A program made the translations under genes and the position numbers. From assembly GCA_023417285.1 (NCBI GenBank), contig JAEZFR010000056.1, forward strand, positions 1 through 8,963: DNA of 8,963 nucleotides, in the 5' to 3' direction. Origin of the DNA: Bacillota bacterium. GTDB taxonomy: Bacteria > Bacillota > Clostridia > Acetivibrionales > DSM-1351. The notes under the pieces are model-generated. The model saw nothing but the letters and a program-made list of their open reading frames with translations. It ran no database searches and was not told the origin of the DNA. How positions within the stretch are numbered: the first letter of the stretch is position 1; every line of letters starts with the position of its first letter. Below are positions 1 through 6,270 of this stretch, piece by piece.

Positions 1-956
1 GTTCAGAGCTGTGCAGACAGATAGCTACCTTTTCACCCAAGCAGCTCATTATTCTGGACAACTACGAAAATAATGCCTATGATATCCAAAACGAGCTTAT
101 AAAGACTCAACCCGGTCTTAATCTCACAACTATTATTGCAAATATTCGTGAGAAGGCAAGGCTTGAATACATATTTAAACAATACAGACCAAACATAGTT
201 TTCCATGCTGCCGCTCACAAGCACGTACCCCTCATGGAAGCAAATCCAACAGAGGCAATAAAGAACAATGTATTTGGAACCTTAAATGTTGCAGAATGTG
301 CGGACAAGTTCTCGGTTGAGCGATTTGTAATGATATCAACCGACAAGGCAGTTAATCCGACCAACATTATGGGGGCTACCAAGCGAATTGCCGAGATGAT
401 AGTTCAGGCATTTGACAAGCAGAGTAAGACTGAGTTCGTAGCGGTGAGGTTTGGAAACGTACTGGGCAGCAATGGGAGTGTAATTCCTTTATTCAAAAAG
501 CAGATAGAGCAGGGCGGTCCTGTAACAGTAACAGATCCTGGAATTATAAGGTACTTCATGACCATTCCGGAGGCAGTACAGCTGGTTTTACAGGCGGGCT
601 CTATGGCTGAGGGCGGGGAAATATTTGTTCTTGATATGGGTGAGCCTGTCAAGATTTATGATTTAGCTAGAAACTTGATAAAGCTTTCCGGATTTGAGCC
701 TGATGTAGATATCCAAATAGAATTTACAGGCTTACGTCCAGGTGAGAAGCTTTATGAAGAATTGTTGTTAGCAGAAGAGGGGATTGAGGCGACCAAAAAT
801 AATAAGATTTTTGTTGCAAAGCCATTGTATACAGACCTTGCCATGCTAAAGAGAGAAATTGAGTGCTTGAAAGACATAATAATGACAAATGCCGATGAGG
901 CAAAAGAGTATATCAAAGTTATAGTACCAAACTACAAGTGCTCAGGGGGCATCTAA
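1..956 (+). CDS. Membrane-type nucleoside-diphosphate-sugar 4,6-dehydratase, 3' part (CapD/WbpM/PglF family)
   Basis: The gene is cut by the window start; codons run from base 3 and 317 residues are visible, ending at TAA 954-956. The family removes water from UDP-GlcNAc-type sugars with NAD(P), making the 4-keto-6-deoxy sugar that feeds surface polysaccharide or glycan synthesis. The fragment opens with SELCRQ, the residues that directly follow the GxxGxxG dinucleotide-binding loop, so the loop and any N-terminal membrane helices lie just upstream. Family motifs follow: LDNYENNAYDIQNEL, FHAAAHKHVPLMEANP, ISTDKAVNPTNIMGATKR (fragment residues 111-128) and the late LRPGEKLYEELL. The usual catalytic Tyr of YxxxK is Met in MGATK (Met123, Lys127), as in the large WbpM/PglF-type enzymes rather than the short FlaA1 type. 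Ninety bases separate it from manC. The family is certain; the exact substrate is not. Confidence 0.93.
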   Translation, partial: SELCRQIATFSPKQLIILDNYENNAYDIQNELIKTQPGLNLTTIIANIREKARLEYIFKQYRPNIVFHAAAHKHVPLMEANPTEAIKNNVFGTLNVAECADKFSVERFVMISTDKAVNPTNIMGATKRIAEMIVQAFDKQSKTEFVAVRFGNVLGSNGSVIPLFKKQIEQGGPVTVTDPGIIRYFMTIPEAVQLVLQAGSMAEGGEIFVLDMGEPVKIYDLARNLIKLSGFEPDVDIQIEFTGLRPGEKLYEELLLAEEGIEATKNNKIFVAKPLYTDLAMLKREIECLKDIIMTNADEAKEYIKVIVPNYKCSGGI

Positions 957-1032
957 CCAATATAGGATGGCAAGTATTTAGGTCATTTATACTCGCAACA
1001 TATATTGCGAAACTACAATGATATTTATATTT

Positions 1033-1037
1033 GGAGG
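1033..1037 (+). promoter_or_regulatory. Ribosome binding site deciding the manC start
   Basis: GGAGG lies 9 bases before ATG 1047. It favours that ATG over the in-frame TTG at 1005, which would add 14 residues (MRNYNDIYIWRTLI) before the conserved nucleotide-binding strand and has no purine-rich site in front. Confidence 0.8.
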
Positions 1038-1046
1038 ACACTAATT

Positions 1047-2147
1047 ATGAATAGATATGCCGTTATTCTTGCAGGCGGAGGGGGCACAAGGTTTTGGCCA
1101 CTAAGCAGACAGAATTCGCCCAAACAGTTATTGAATCTTAGCGGCAATGACATTATGATAAATGAGACAATTGCACGTCTAGAAGGGGTAGTGCCCATCA
1201 ATAATACTTTCATAGTAACTGGTGAGGCTCAGGCTGCCTCCCTAAAAAGCATGATATCCGATAGTCTGCCCAAACAAAATATTATTTGCGAACCGGTTGG
1301 GAGAAACACGGCACCCTGCATCCTTTATGCTGCTATGTTGCTTGAGCGGTATCATGGTGAAGGCGTTATGTGCATATTGCCTTCTGACCATTTTATTGAA
1401 GATATTGCACAGGTGCAGCACACGCTCAGCAAGAGTATGGAGAGGGCAGAGCAAAGCGATAGTCTTATTACTATAGGAATCAAACCGACATTCGCTGCAA
1501 CTGGCTATGGATACATATGCTTTGACAAGAGCGAGGAGAGCAATGGATTTTATACGGTAGAAGATTTTGTAGAAAAGCCGTCCTATAAAGTTGCAGAGCA
1601 TTACTTCAGAAGTGGACAGTATCTCTGGAACAGCGGCATGTTCATCTGGAAAACCTCTGTGATAATTGAAAGCTTCGGAAGATTTCTACCAAAGATGTAT
1701 GACAAGATGCAAGAGATTATGGAAAGCATGCCAGCTACCAATTATATTGGGGAAGCTCAAGCTACGCATACTACAACCAGCAAAATAAGCCAACTCTATC
1801 CGCAGCTTCAGAGTATATCTATTGATTTTGGTATCATGGAGCGAGCTGACAATGTATTGGTTATTCCCGGTGACTTTGGCTGGAATGATGTTGGAAGCTG
1901 GGATTCACTAGGTGCCATATTCAAGCCCGACGATAATGGCAATATTATAAAAGCCGAGCATATCGGAATAGATACCAAGAACTGCATTGTATACGGAAAC
2001 GGTAGGCTCATCTCCACAATCGGCTTAGAGAGCCTGATAGTAGTCAATACCGATGACGCCTTGCTGATTTGTCCAAAGTCCAGGGCTCAGGACGTAAAGA
2101 CAATAGTGGAAAAGCTCAAGCAGGATGGAAAAGGAGATTTGCTGTAG
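1047..2147 (+). CDS. manC: Mannose-1-phosphate guanylyltransferase, single-domain
   Basis: Catalyses mannose-1-phosphate + GTP to GDP-mannose + PPi in the cytoplasm, supplying mannose and the precursor of fucose for surface glycans. From ATG 1047 the protein is 366 residues. It has the sugar-nucleotide pyrophosphorylase signature at residues 9-28 (AGGGGTRFWPLSR then PKQ, with the catalytic Arg15 and Lys26), EPVGRNTAP at 82-90, PSDHF with the metal-ligand candidate Asp114, FVEKP at 174-178 and WNSGMF at 194-199. The length matches the single-domain enzymes; the C-terminal cupin (phosphomannose isomerase) domain of the fused ManC/AlgA type is absent, so mannose-6-phosphate must come from a separate isomerase. 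It follows the dehydratase by 90 bases and precedes fcl by 153 bases, consistent with one sugar-nucleotide locus. Confidence 0.93.
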   Translation: MNRYAVILAGGGGTRFWPLSRQNSPKQLLNLSGNDIMINETIARLEGVVPINNTFIVTGEAQAASLKSMISDSLPKQNIICEPVGRNTAPCILYAAMLLERYHGEGVMCILPSDHFIEDIAQVQHTLSKSMERAEQSDSLITIGIKPTFAATGYGYICFDKSEESNGFYTVEDFVEKPSYKVAEHYFRSGQYLWNSGMFIWKTSVIIESFGRFLPKMYDKMQEIMESMPATNYIGEAQATHTTTSKISQLYPQLQSISIDFGIMERADNVLVIPGDFGWNDVGSWDSLGAIFKPDDNGNIIKAEHIGIDTKNCIVYGNGRLISTIGLESLIVVNTDDALLICPKSRAQDVKTIVEKLKQDGKGDLL

Positions 2148-2202
2148 AAACCCAATATACAGGGTAGATTTTTCTTGCTCAGGTTTTATTAAAATTGTTA
2201 TT

Positions 2203-2269
2203 AAACTTATTATTAAATTCATTAGTTATAAACTCATTTGTCAAAAACTTATTAGTTATAAAGCTCATT
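2203..2269 (+). repeat. AT-rich direct repeats in the manC-fcl gap
   Basis: The 153-base gap between manC and fcl is very AT-rich. ATTAGTTATAAA occurs at 2221-2232 and again at 2251-2262, 30 bases apart; each is followed by CTCATT, with one extra G in the second copy. AAACTTATTA also occurs twice (2203-2212 and 2245-2254). I see no convincing promoter, terminator or gene in the gap apart from the fcl ribosome binding site. The repeats may be decayed tandem duplication. Confidence 0.5.
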
Positions 2270-2300
2270 ATTATTTTTTTATTATTGCAGGAGGTAATTC

Positions 2301-3242
2301 ATGTTAAGCCCAAAATCAAAAATATTTGTTGCAGGACACCGTGGACTTGTCGGATCAGCTATAGTGAGAAGACTGGAGAAGGATGGCTGTAGCAATTTTG
2401 TCAATAGAACACATTCTGAGTTAGACCTTACAAACCAGGCGGCCGTAAATGAGTTTTTCTCTGTTGAAAGGCCCGAATACGTATTTCTGGCGGCAGCAAA
2501 GGTAGGCGGCATTTATGCCAACAACACCTACCCGGCAGATTTCATTATGCAGAACGAGCTGATTCAGTGCAATGTCATAAATGCCGCGCACAAGTACAAC
2601 GTACATAAGCTTTTGTTCCTGGGTAGCTCTTGCATTTATCCAAAGTTATGCCCTCAGCCCATAAAGGAGGAGTATCTTCTGACGGGTGCACTTGAATCTA
2701 CTAACGAAGCTTATGCTTTAGCAAAGATATCAGGACTTAAGATGTGTCAGTTTTATAATACACAATACGGAACAAACTTCATAAGCACTATGCCTACAAA
2801 CCTATATGGACCAAACGATAATTTTGATTTAAATAATTCCCACGTACTGCCCGCACTCATGAGAAAGTTTCATGAAGCAAAGATTAATAATGCAAAGGAA
2901 GTAGTGCTTTGGGGAACAGGTACTCCACTAAGAGAATTCCTACATGTTGATGATTTGGCGGATGCATGTGTTTATCTGATGAATAACTATAACGGAAATG
3001 AATTCTTCAATGTAGGAACAGGGCAAGAGGTTACTATTCTCGAACTTGCACAAATAATAAAAAGGGTAGTAGGTTATAATGGCGAGATTGTACTGGATAC
3101 AACCAAGCCTGATGGAACACCTAGAAAACTGCTTGATGTCAGCAGGCTTGAGCGTGCCGGGTGGAAGTCCTCACTACAGCTAGAGGATGGAATATCAAGT
3201 ACTTATGACTGGTTTATATCCAACTATTGCAGCCAAAAGTAG
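2301..3242 (+). CDS. fcl: GDP-L-fucose synthase (GDP-4-keto-6-deoxymannose 3,5-epimerase/4-reductase)
   Basis: Epimerises and then reduces GDP-4-keto-6-deoxy-D-mannose with NADPH to give GDP-L-fucose, in the cytoplasm. The 313-residue protein is full length for the family. It shows the Rossmann loop GHRGLVG (Gly12, Gly15, Gly18), AAAKVGGI, then LGSSCIYPK with Ser109 and Cys111, Tyr138-xxx-Lys142 in EAYALAKISG, MPTNLYGPNDNF, and NNSHVLPAL with His181. These match the Ser107, Cys109, Tyr136, Lys140 and His179 catalytic set of the E. coli enzyme. AGGAGGT at 2289-2295 sits 5 bases before the ATG. It works after ManC and Gmd; Gmd is not seen here, so it must be outside the window or the precursor must come from elsewhere. 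GDP-fucose would go to a capsule, exopolysaccharide or glycan. Confidence 0.95.
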   Translation: MLSPKSKIFVAGHRGLVGSAIVRRLEKDGCSNFVNRTHSELDLTNQAAVNEFFSVERPEYVFLAAAKVGGIYANNTYPADFIMQNELIQCNVINAAHKYNVHKLLFLGSSCIYPKLCPQPIKEEYLLTGALESTNEAYALAKISGLKMCQFYNTQYGTNFISTMPTNLYGPNDNFDLNNSHVLPALMRKFHEAKINNAKEVVLWGTGTPLREFLHVDDLADACVYLMNNYNGNEFFNVGTGQEVTILELAQIIKRVVGYNGEIVLDTTKPDGTPRKLLDVSRLERAGWKSSLQLEDGISSTYDWFISNYCSQK

Positions 3243-3292
3243 GGCTGAAAAATGCTCTTGAAAATTTTTTAACTCTACCTGCAACCTTTTCA

Positions 3293-3313
3293 GTAATTTT
3301 ACGTCTAAATTAC
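3293..3313 (+). terminator. Weak AT-rich hairpin after fcl, doubtful terminator
   Basis: GTAATTT (3293-3299) and AAATTAC (3307-3313) can pair as a 7-bp stem with a 7-base loop, 50 bases after the fcl stop. The stem is almost all A-T and no U-run follows, so intrinsic termination is doubtful. It is the only inverted repeat I found between the sugar genes and the next promoter. Confidence 0.2.
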
Positions 3314-3395
3314 AGAAGTGCACTCTGCTTTAATCAAATAGTAACAAAACCCCATAAAATTACCAAAATATTAATTTTTCTTTACGAGGAATTAA

Positions 3396-3404
3396 TGGTA
3401 TAAT
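3396..3404 (+). promoter_or_regulatory. Extended -10 promoter for the walRK operon
   Basis: TGGTATAAT fits the extended -10 form TGnTATAAT, with a perfect TATAAT at 3399-3404. The -35 position (about 3375-3382) holds only a T-rich stretch, which an extended -10 can tolerate. Transcription would begin near 3411 and leave a leader of about 60 bases before TTG 3471. It is the best sigma-A-like site in the 228-base gap. I found no paired WalR box next to it. Confidence 0.65.
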
Positions 3405-3457
3405 CCTATTAATCATGTTTTTATAGATAAATGAATGTAAAGCAATATAAAAGTGTT

Positions 3458-3463
3458 AGGGGT
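3458..3463 (+). promoter_or_regulatory. Ribosome binding site deciding the walR start
   Basis: AGGGGT lies 7 bases before TTG 3471, supporting the TTG start. Starting at GTG 3453, in the same frame, would place this site inside the gene and add six residues not typical of the family. Confidence 0.65.
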
Positions 3464-3470
3464 GTCGTTT

Positions 3471-4166
3471 TTGAGTAAAAAGATATTAATTGTTGATGAT
3501 GAAAAAAATATAGTCGATATTTTGAGGTTCAATCTAAAAAAAGAAGGCTACGATACAATTGAAGCCTATGATGGTGAGCAAGCTATAGAACTAGCACTAT
3601 CCCAAAATCCAGACTTGATTCTTTTGGACATTATGCTTCCCAAAATGGACGGTTTTACTGTTTGCAGAAAGCTCAGACAAACTCTTGCTACTCCAATTCT
3701 TATGCTAACGGCAAAGGAAGAAGAAGTGGATAAGGTTTTGGGTCTTGAACTTGGAGCAGACGACTATATAACTAAGCCGTTTAGTCCAAGAGAGCTTATG
3801 GCTCGTGTCAAGGCTAATCTTAGAAGACTTACACCACCTGAAAATCCAGTGGCAGAACAATCTCATGTAAATAAATATGGTGACCTTATTATTGATGTTG
3901 ACCGCTATGAGGTCAGAAGAGATGATGAGGTAATAGAGTTGACACTTAGAGAGTTTGAATTGGTTAAGTTCCTTGCTGCACAACAGGGAACAATATTCTC
4001 AAGAGAGACGTTGCTCGAGAAGGTTTGGGGTTATGAGTATTATGGCGATGTCAGAACAGTTGATGTTACTGTGAGAAGAGTCAGAGAAAAGCTTGAGCAG
4101 GACCCTGCTGTACCTCAATACATTATAACTAAGCGCGGTGTAGGGTATTATTTTAACAGATTCTAA
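3471..4166 (+). CDS. walR: WalR-type response regulator (OmpR/PhoB family)
   Basis: DNA-binding response regulator of the cell-wall-sensing WalRK (YycFG) pair. From the TTG start it has 231 residues. The receiver domain (about 1-120) has the acidic pair Asp9/Asp10, phospho-acceptor Asp53 in LILLDIMLP, Thr80 and Lys102. The winged-helix domain (about 135-231) ends in GYEYYGDVRTVDVTVRRVREK and ITKRGVGYYF. The TVRRxREK recognition helix resembles WalR rather than B. subtilis PhoP, which has a different helix. The family binds paired TGTWAH half-sites upstream of peptidoglycan hydrolase and wall genes. The kinase gene follows by 32 bases, and yycH and yycI homologues lie downstream, supporting the WalR assignment over a PhoP/PhoB one. 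WalR is usually essential in Bacillota. Confidence 0.88.
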   Translation: MSKKILIVDDEKNIVDILRFNLKKEGYDTIEAYDGEQAIELALSQNPDLILLDIMLPKMDGFTVCRKLRQTLATPILMLTAKEEEVDKVLGLELGADDYITKPFSPRELMARVKANLRRLTPPENPVAEQSHVNKYGDLIIDVDRYEVRRDDEVIELTLREFELVKFLAAQQGTIFSRETLLEKVWGYEYYGDVRTVDVTVRRVREKLEQDPAVPQYIITKRGVGYYFNRF

Positions 4167-4187
4167 GATATAAAAGTTGAAAGGAAA

Positions 4188-4202
4188 ATGCCGTTGCTAT
4201 GA
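4188..4202 (+). other. Possible four-codon leader ORF overlapping the walK start
   Basis: ATG CCG TTG CTA TGA starts just after the purine-rich GAAAGGA (4179-4185), and its stop overlaps the walK ATG as ATGA (4199-4202). The purine tract is 13 bases from the walK ATG, rather long, and only 2 from this ATG, rather short. Translational coupling is possible but may be coincidence. Confidence 0.2.
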
Positions 4203-6040
4203 AGTTCTGGAGGCGTTTAGTAAGGTTACTGCGAAGTTTGCAGTGGAAACTAGTTTATATATTTATGTCAATGTGCGTTATTTTGGTGGTTGTAGTATAC
4301 GTTGTAATAAACTCTGGACTCAGAACAATTTATTACGATAGCTTCAGGACTGAGATCACCAATGGATATAAAAATTGGGAAGGGGTACGTATAGTAAATA
4401 GTAGTACACCTATTTCCAATGAGGAGCTTATTAGTATATTCAAGGAAAAAGGCGATGACAAAAGCTATTTTGGCGTTAGGGAATACTTAACGATGACCAT
4501 TATAGATATTAATGAGGATAATAAGCCAACGAGAAATATTATATATTCATCTGACAAAGAGTTCATAGAAACACCTGAAAAATTCGTAGAGAAGTTATAT
4601 GCAAACTCCGAAAACCTTATTTCTATATGGGCCCAACAGGGCTTTAAAGAAAATAAAACTCTTATAAAGGATGGAGATAGACAGTATTTTGAATATATAC
4701 TTCAGCCCAAAGGCAGAGAGGATATTATTTTTTACTTTGCTTATCAAAAGGACGCGTGGGCGGATATTTTATCAAAATTCAATAGCCTTATATTCACAAG
4801 TGCTATCTTTGCAGTATTATTATCTTTAGTTTTAGGTTATTTACTTTCAAAGACAATTACTTCCCCTATAGTAAGCGTTATGCACAAGGCGGAAAAGGTC
4901 GCAGAAGGAAAGTTTGACCAGCCGCTTGCTGTTAAGTCAGCCGATGAGATAGGTAACCTGACAAAGACATTTAACTACATGGCGCATGAGTTAAAAAAGA
5001 CGCTTGTAGAGATATCAAGTGAGAAGAATAAGGTTGAAACCATTATAAATTATATGGCCGATGGCATTATGGCATTTGGCCTTGATGGTAGGACAATACA
5101 CGTAAATCCTGCCGCGCGTAAGTTGTTTGGTCAAGTTGCCGAGGAAATGTCCTTTGCTGAATTTGCCCAAAAGGTTGGGTTGAAAGTTAAGATTGAAGAT
5201 ATTGTGTATTTCGAGAACTCACCTGTTAGTGAATCGGATGCAATTATAGATGATATGTATGTAAAGGTGTATTTTGCTGTATTCACCGATACCAATAAGA
5301 AACCAGAAGGTATAATTGTAGTGCTCCATGACGTTACTGAACAGCAAAAATTAGAGGCAATGAGGCGTGAGTTTGTTGCTAATGTTTCTCATGAGCTTAG
5401 AACACCTATTACCTCAATAAAAAGTTATACCGAAACTCTTCTAGATGGTGCTGCCGAAGACAAAGAAACTACTGAGAGATTTCTTTCAGTTATTAATTCA
5501 GAGGCAGATAGAATGACTCGTCTAGTCAAGGATTTGCTGCAATTATCAAGATTGGATAATCAGCAAATGAACTGGAAGATGCAGAATATCTCGCTAGCAG
5601 CACTGACAAAGGAGATTGTGGAGAGGATGCAAATTGAAGCTGCTCAAAACAATCAAAAGTTAGAATGCTTTGTAATTGGGGATATACCTTTGATTACAGC
5701 AGATAACGACAGGCTCGAGCAGGTAATTGTAAATCTTATAAGCAATGCTCTAAAGTATACTGCACCGGGTGGTAGTATTACGGTTTATGTTGGAAAGCTG
5801 TATAATGACGTGTATATCAAGGTCACCGACAATGGTATTGGTATCCCGAATGATGCTCTTCCAAGAGTGTTTGAACGTTTCTATAGAGTGGATAAAGCAA
5901 GGTCTAGAGATATGGGCGGCACTGGCTTAGGATTGGCTATTGCAAAGGAAATAATTCAGGCTCATGGTGGTTCTATTAGTATTGCGAGTGAATATGGTAA
6001 GGGCACTGAGGTAACAGCAAAGCTACCTTCAGCAGTGTAA
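4199..6040 (+). CDS. walK: WalK-type membrane sensor histidine kinase (HAMP-PAS-HisKA-HATPase)
   Basis: Kinase partner of the WalR protein; 613 residues, the usual WalK size. Membrane helix 1 is about 17-38, an extracellular sensor region about 40-195, and helix 2 about 197-217. HAMP spans about 218-270 and PAS about 278-380. HisKA contains FVANVSHELRTP with phospho-acceptor His398. The ATPase domain has the N box NLISNALKY (Asn512, Asn516), G1 DNGIGI (544-549), F box ERFYR (559-563) and G2 GGTGLGLAIA (573-582). All catalytic motifs are present. There is no in-frame start upstream before a stop, and MKFWRR followed by basic residues is a sensible membrane-protein start. In B. subtilis WalK senses wall status and is restrained by YycH and YycI, both encoded here downstream. 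The last 12 codons and the stop lie in the first unit of a 56-bp tandem repeat; the protein sequence is not interrupted. Confidence 0.92.
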   Translation: MKFWRRLVRLLRSLQWKLVYIFMSMCVILVVVVYVVINSGLRTIYYDSFRTEITNGYKNWEGVRIVNSSTPISNEELISIFKEKGDDKSYFGVREYLTMTIIDINEDNKPTRNIIYSSDKEFIETPEKFVEKLYANSENLISIWAQQGFKENKTLIKDGDRQYFEYILQPKGREDIIFYFAYQKDAWADILSKFNSLIFTSAIFAVLLSLVLGYLLSKTITSPIVSVMHKAEKVAEGKFDQPLAVKSADEIGNLTKTFNYMAHELKKTLVEISSEKNKVETIINYMADGIMAFGLDGRTIHVNPAARKLFGQVAEEMSFAEFAQKVGLKVKIEDIVYFENSPVSESDAIIDDMYVKVYFAVFTDTNKKPEGIIVVLHDVTEQQKLEAMRREFVANVSHELRTPITSIKSYTETLLDGAAEDKETTERFLSVINSEADRMTRLVKDLLQLSRLDNQQMNWKMQNISLAALTKEIVERMQIEAAQNNQKLECFVIGDIPLITADNDRLEQVIVNLISNALKYTAPGGSITVYVGKLYNDVYIKVTDNGIGIPNDALPRVFERFYRVDKARSRDMGGTGLGLAIAKEIIQAHGGSISIASEYGKGTEVTAKLPSAV

Positions 6041-6171
6041 ACGTATTTTGCATGGATTGCACTGAGGTAACAGCAAAGCTACCTTCAGCAGTGTAAGCGT
6101 ATTTTGCATGGATTACACTGAGGTAACAGCAAAGCTACCTTCAGCAGTGTAAATGTATTTTAAATGGTATG
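6004..6171 (+). repeat. Three tandem 56-bp copies covering the walK stop codon
   Basis: Units are 6004-6059, 6060-6115 and 6116-6171. The first 37 bases, from CACTGAGG to the TAA, are identical in all three. Units 1 and 2 differ at 2 of 56 positions; unit 3 differs from unit 1 at 5, all in the final 19 bases. Unit 1 encodes the walK C-terminus TEVTAKLPSAV plus stop; the other two are untranslated copies, and 56 is not a multiple of three. Each unit can fold a stem, CTGA-GGTA with TACC-T-TCAG (6006-6013 with 6024-6032 in unit 1), an 8-bp stem with one bulged T and a 10-base loop. No strong U-run follows, so these are not standard terminators. The near-identity suggests recent duplication. Confidence 0.93.
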
Positions 6172-6186
6172 TAATGGATTTGTAAC
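6148..6186 (+). promoter_or_regulatory. WalR box with an 11-bp-phased half-site array
   Basis: TGTAAT-GGATT-TGTAAC at 6170-6186 matches the published WalR/YycF consensus TGTWAH-N5-TGTWAH at all twelve defined positions. Two more half-sites continue the same 11-bp phase upstream: TGTAAA at 6148 (perfect) and TTTAAA at 6159 (one mismatch). The half-sites therefore start at 6148, 6159, 6170 and 6181. The upstream pair lies in the last unit of the 56-bp repeat. The downstream pair is 11 bases before TATAAT, so a bound WalR dimer would cover the -35 region. Whether this activates or represses cannot be told from the sequence. Confidence 0.7.
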
Positions 6187-6197
6187 AAATTTTATAT

Positions 6198-6203
6198 TAT
6201 AAT
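6198..6203 (+). promoter_or_regulatory. -10 element of an internal promoter
   Basis: A perfect TATAAT in a very AT-rich stretch, with no good -35: the 17-bp position (6175-6180) reads TGGATT and lies within the WalR box. A promoter with a weak -35 covered by a regulator site suits activation. Transcription would start near 6210, giving a leader of about 60 bases to GTG 6271. The AT-richness makes chance matches more likely. Confidence 0.5.
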
Positions 6204-6270
6204 TATATTAGTGATAGTTAGATTTTGCTTCTTTGTTGTTCAGCCAATAGGTTTCTTATGGGGTGAAAAA

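Noticed and set aside
1005..1046. Longer manC from TTG 1005
   Set aside because: It adds 14 residues before the conserved strand, has no ribosome binding site, and the TTG lies in a small inverted repeat (CGCAA 994-998 with TTGCG 1005-1009). GGAGG supports ATG 1047.
1242..1601. Minus-strand ORF of 119 residues, and other minus-strand ORFs
   Set aside because: They lie opposite well-supported genes, have no ribosome binding sites or recognisable domains, and are cysteine-rich or low-complexity in the manner of shadow frames.
2175..2231. Promoter for fcl in the AT-rich gap
   Set aside because: TTGCTC and TTGTTA have no acceptable -10 at 16-18 bp; matches are what AT-rich DNA gives by chance.
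3436..3452. WalR box before walR
   Set aside because: TGTAAA at 3436 has no second half: the base positions 11 bp on read ATAAAA, with three mismatches, and it lies downstream of the promoter.
6004..6171. 56-bp repeats as a CRISPR array
   Set aside because: The units are directly adjacent with no unique spacers, and the first is coding sequence of walK.
6004..6171. Repeat hairpins as intrinsic terminators
   Set aside because: The stems are interrupted and followed by ACGTATTTTG-like sequence rather than a U-run.
6211..6270. Longer secreted protein from GTG 6211
   Set aside because: It would bury the signal peptide behind 20 residues, and it begins about where transcription is predicted to start. 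GGGGTG before GTG 6271 fits better.
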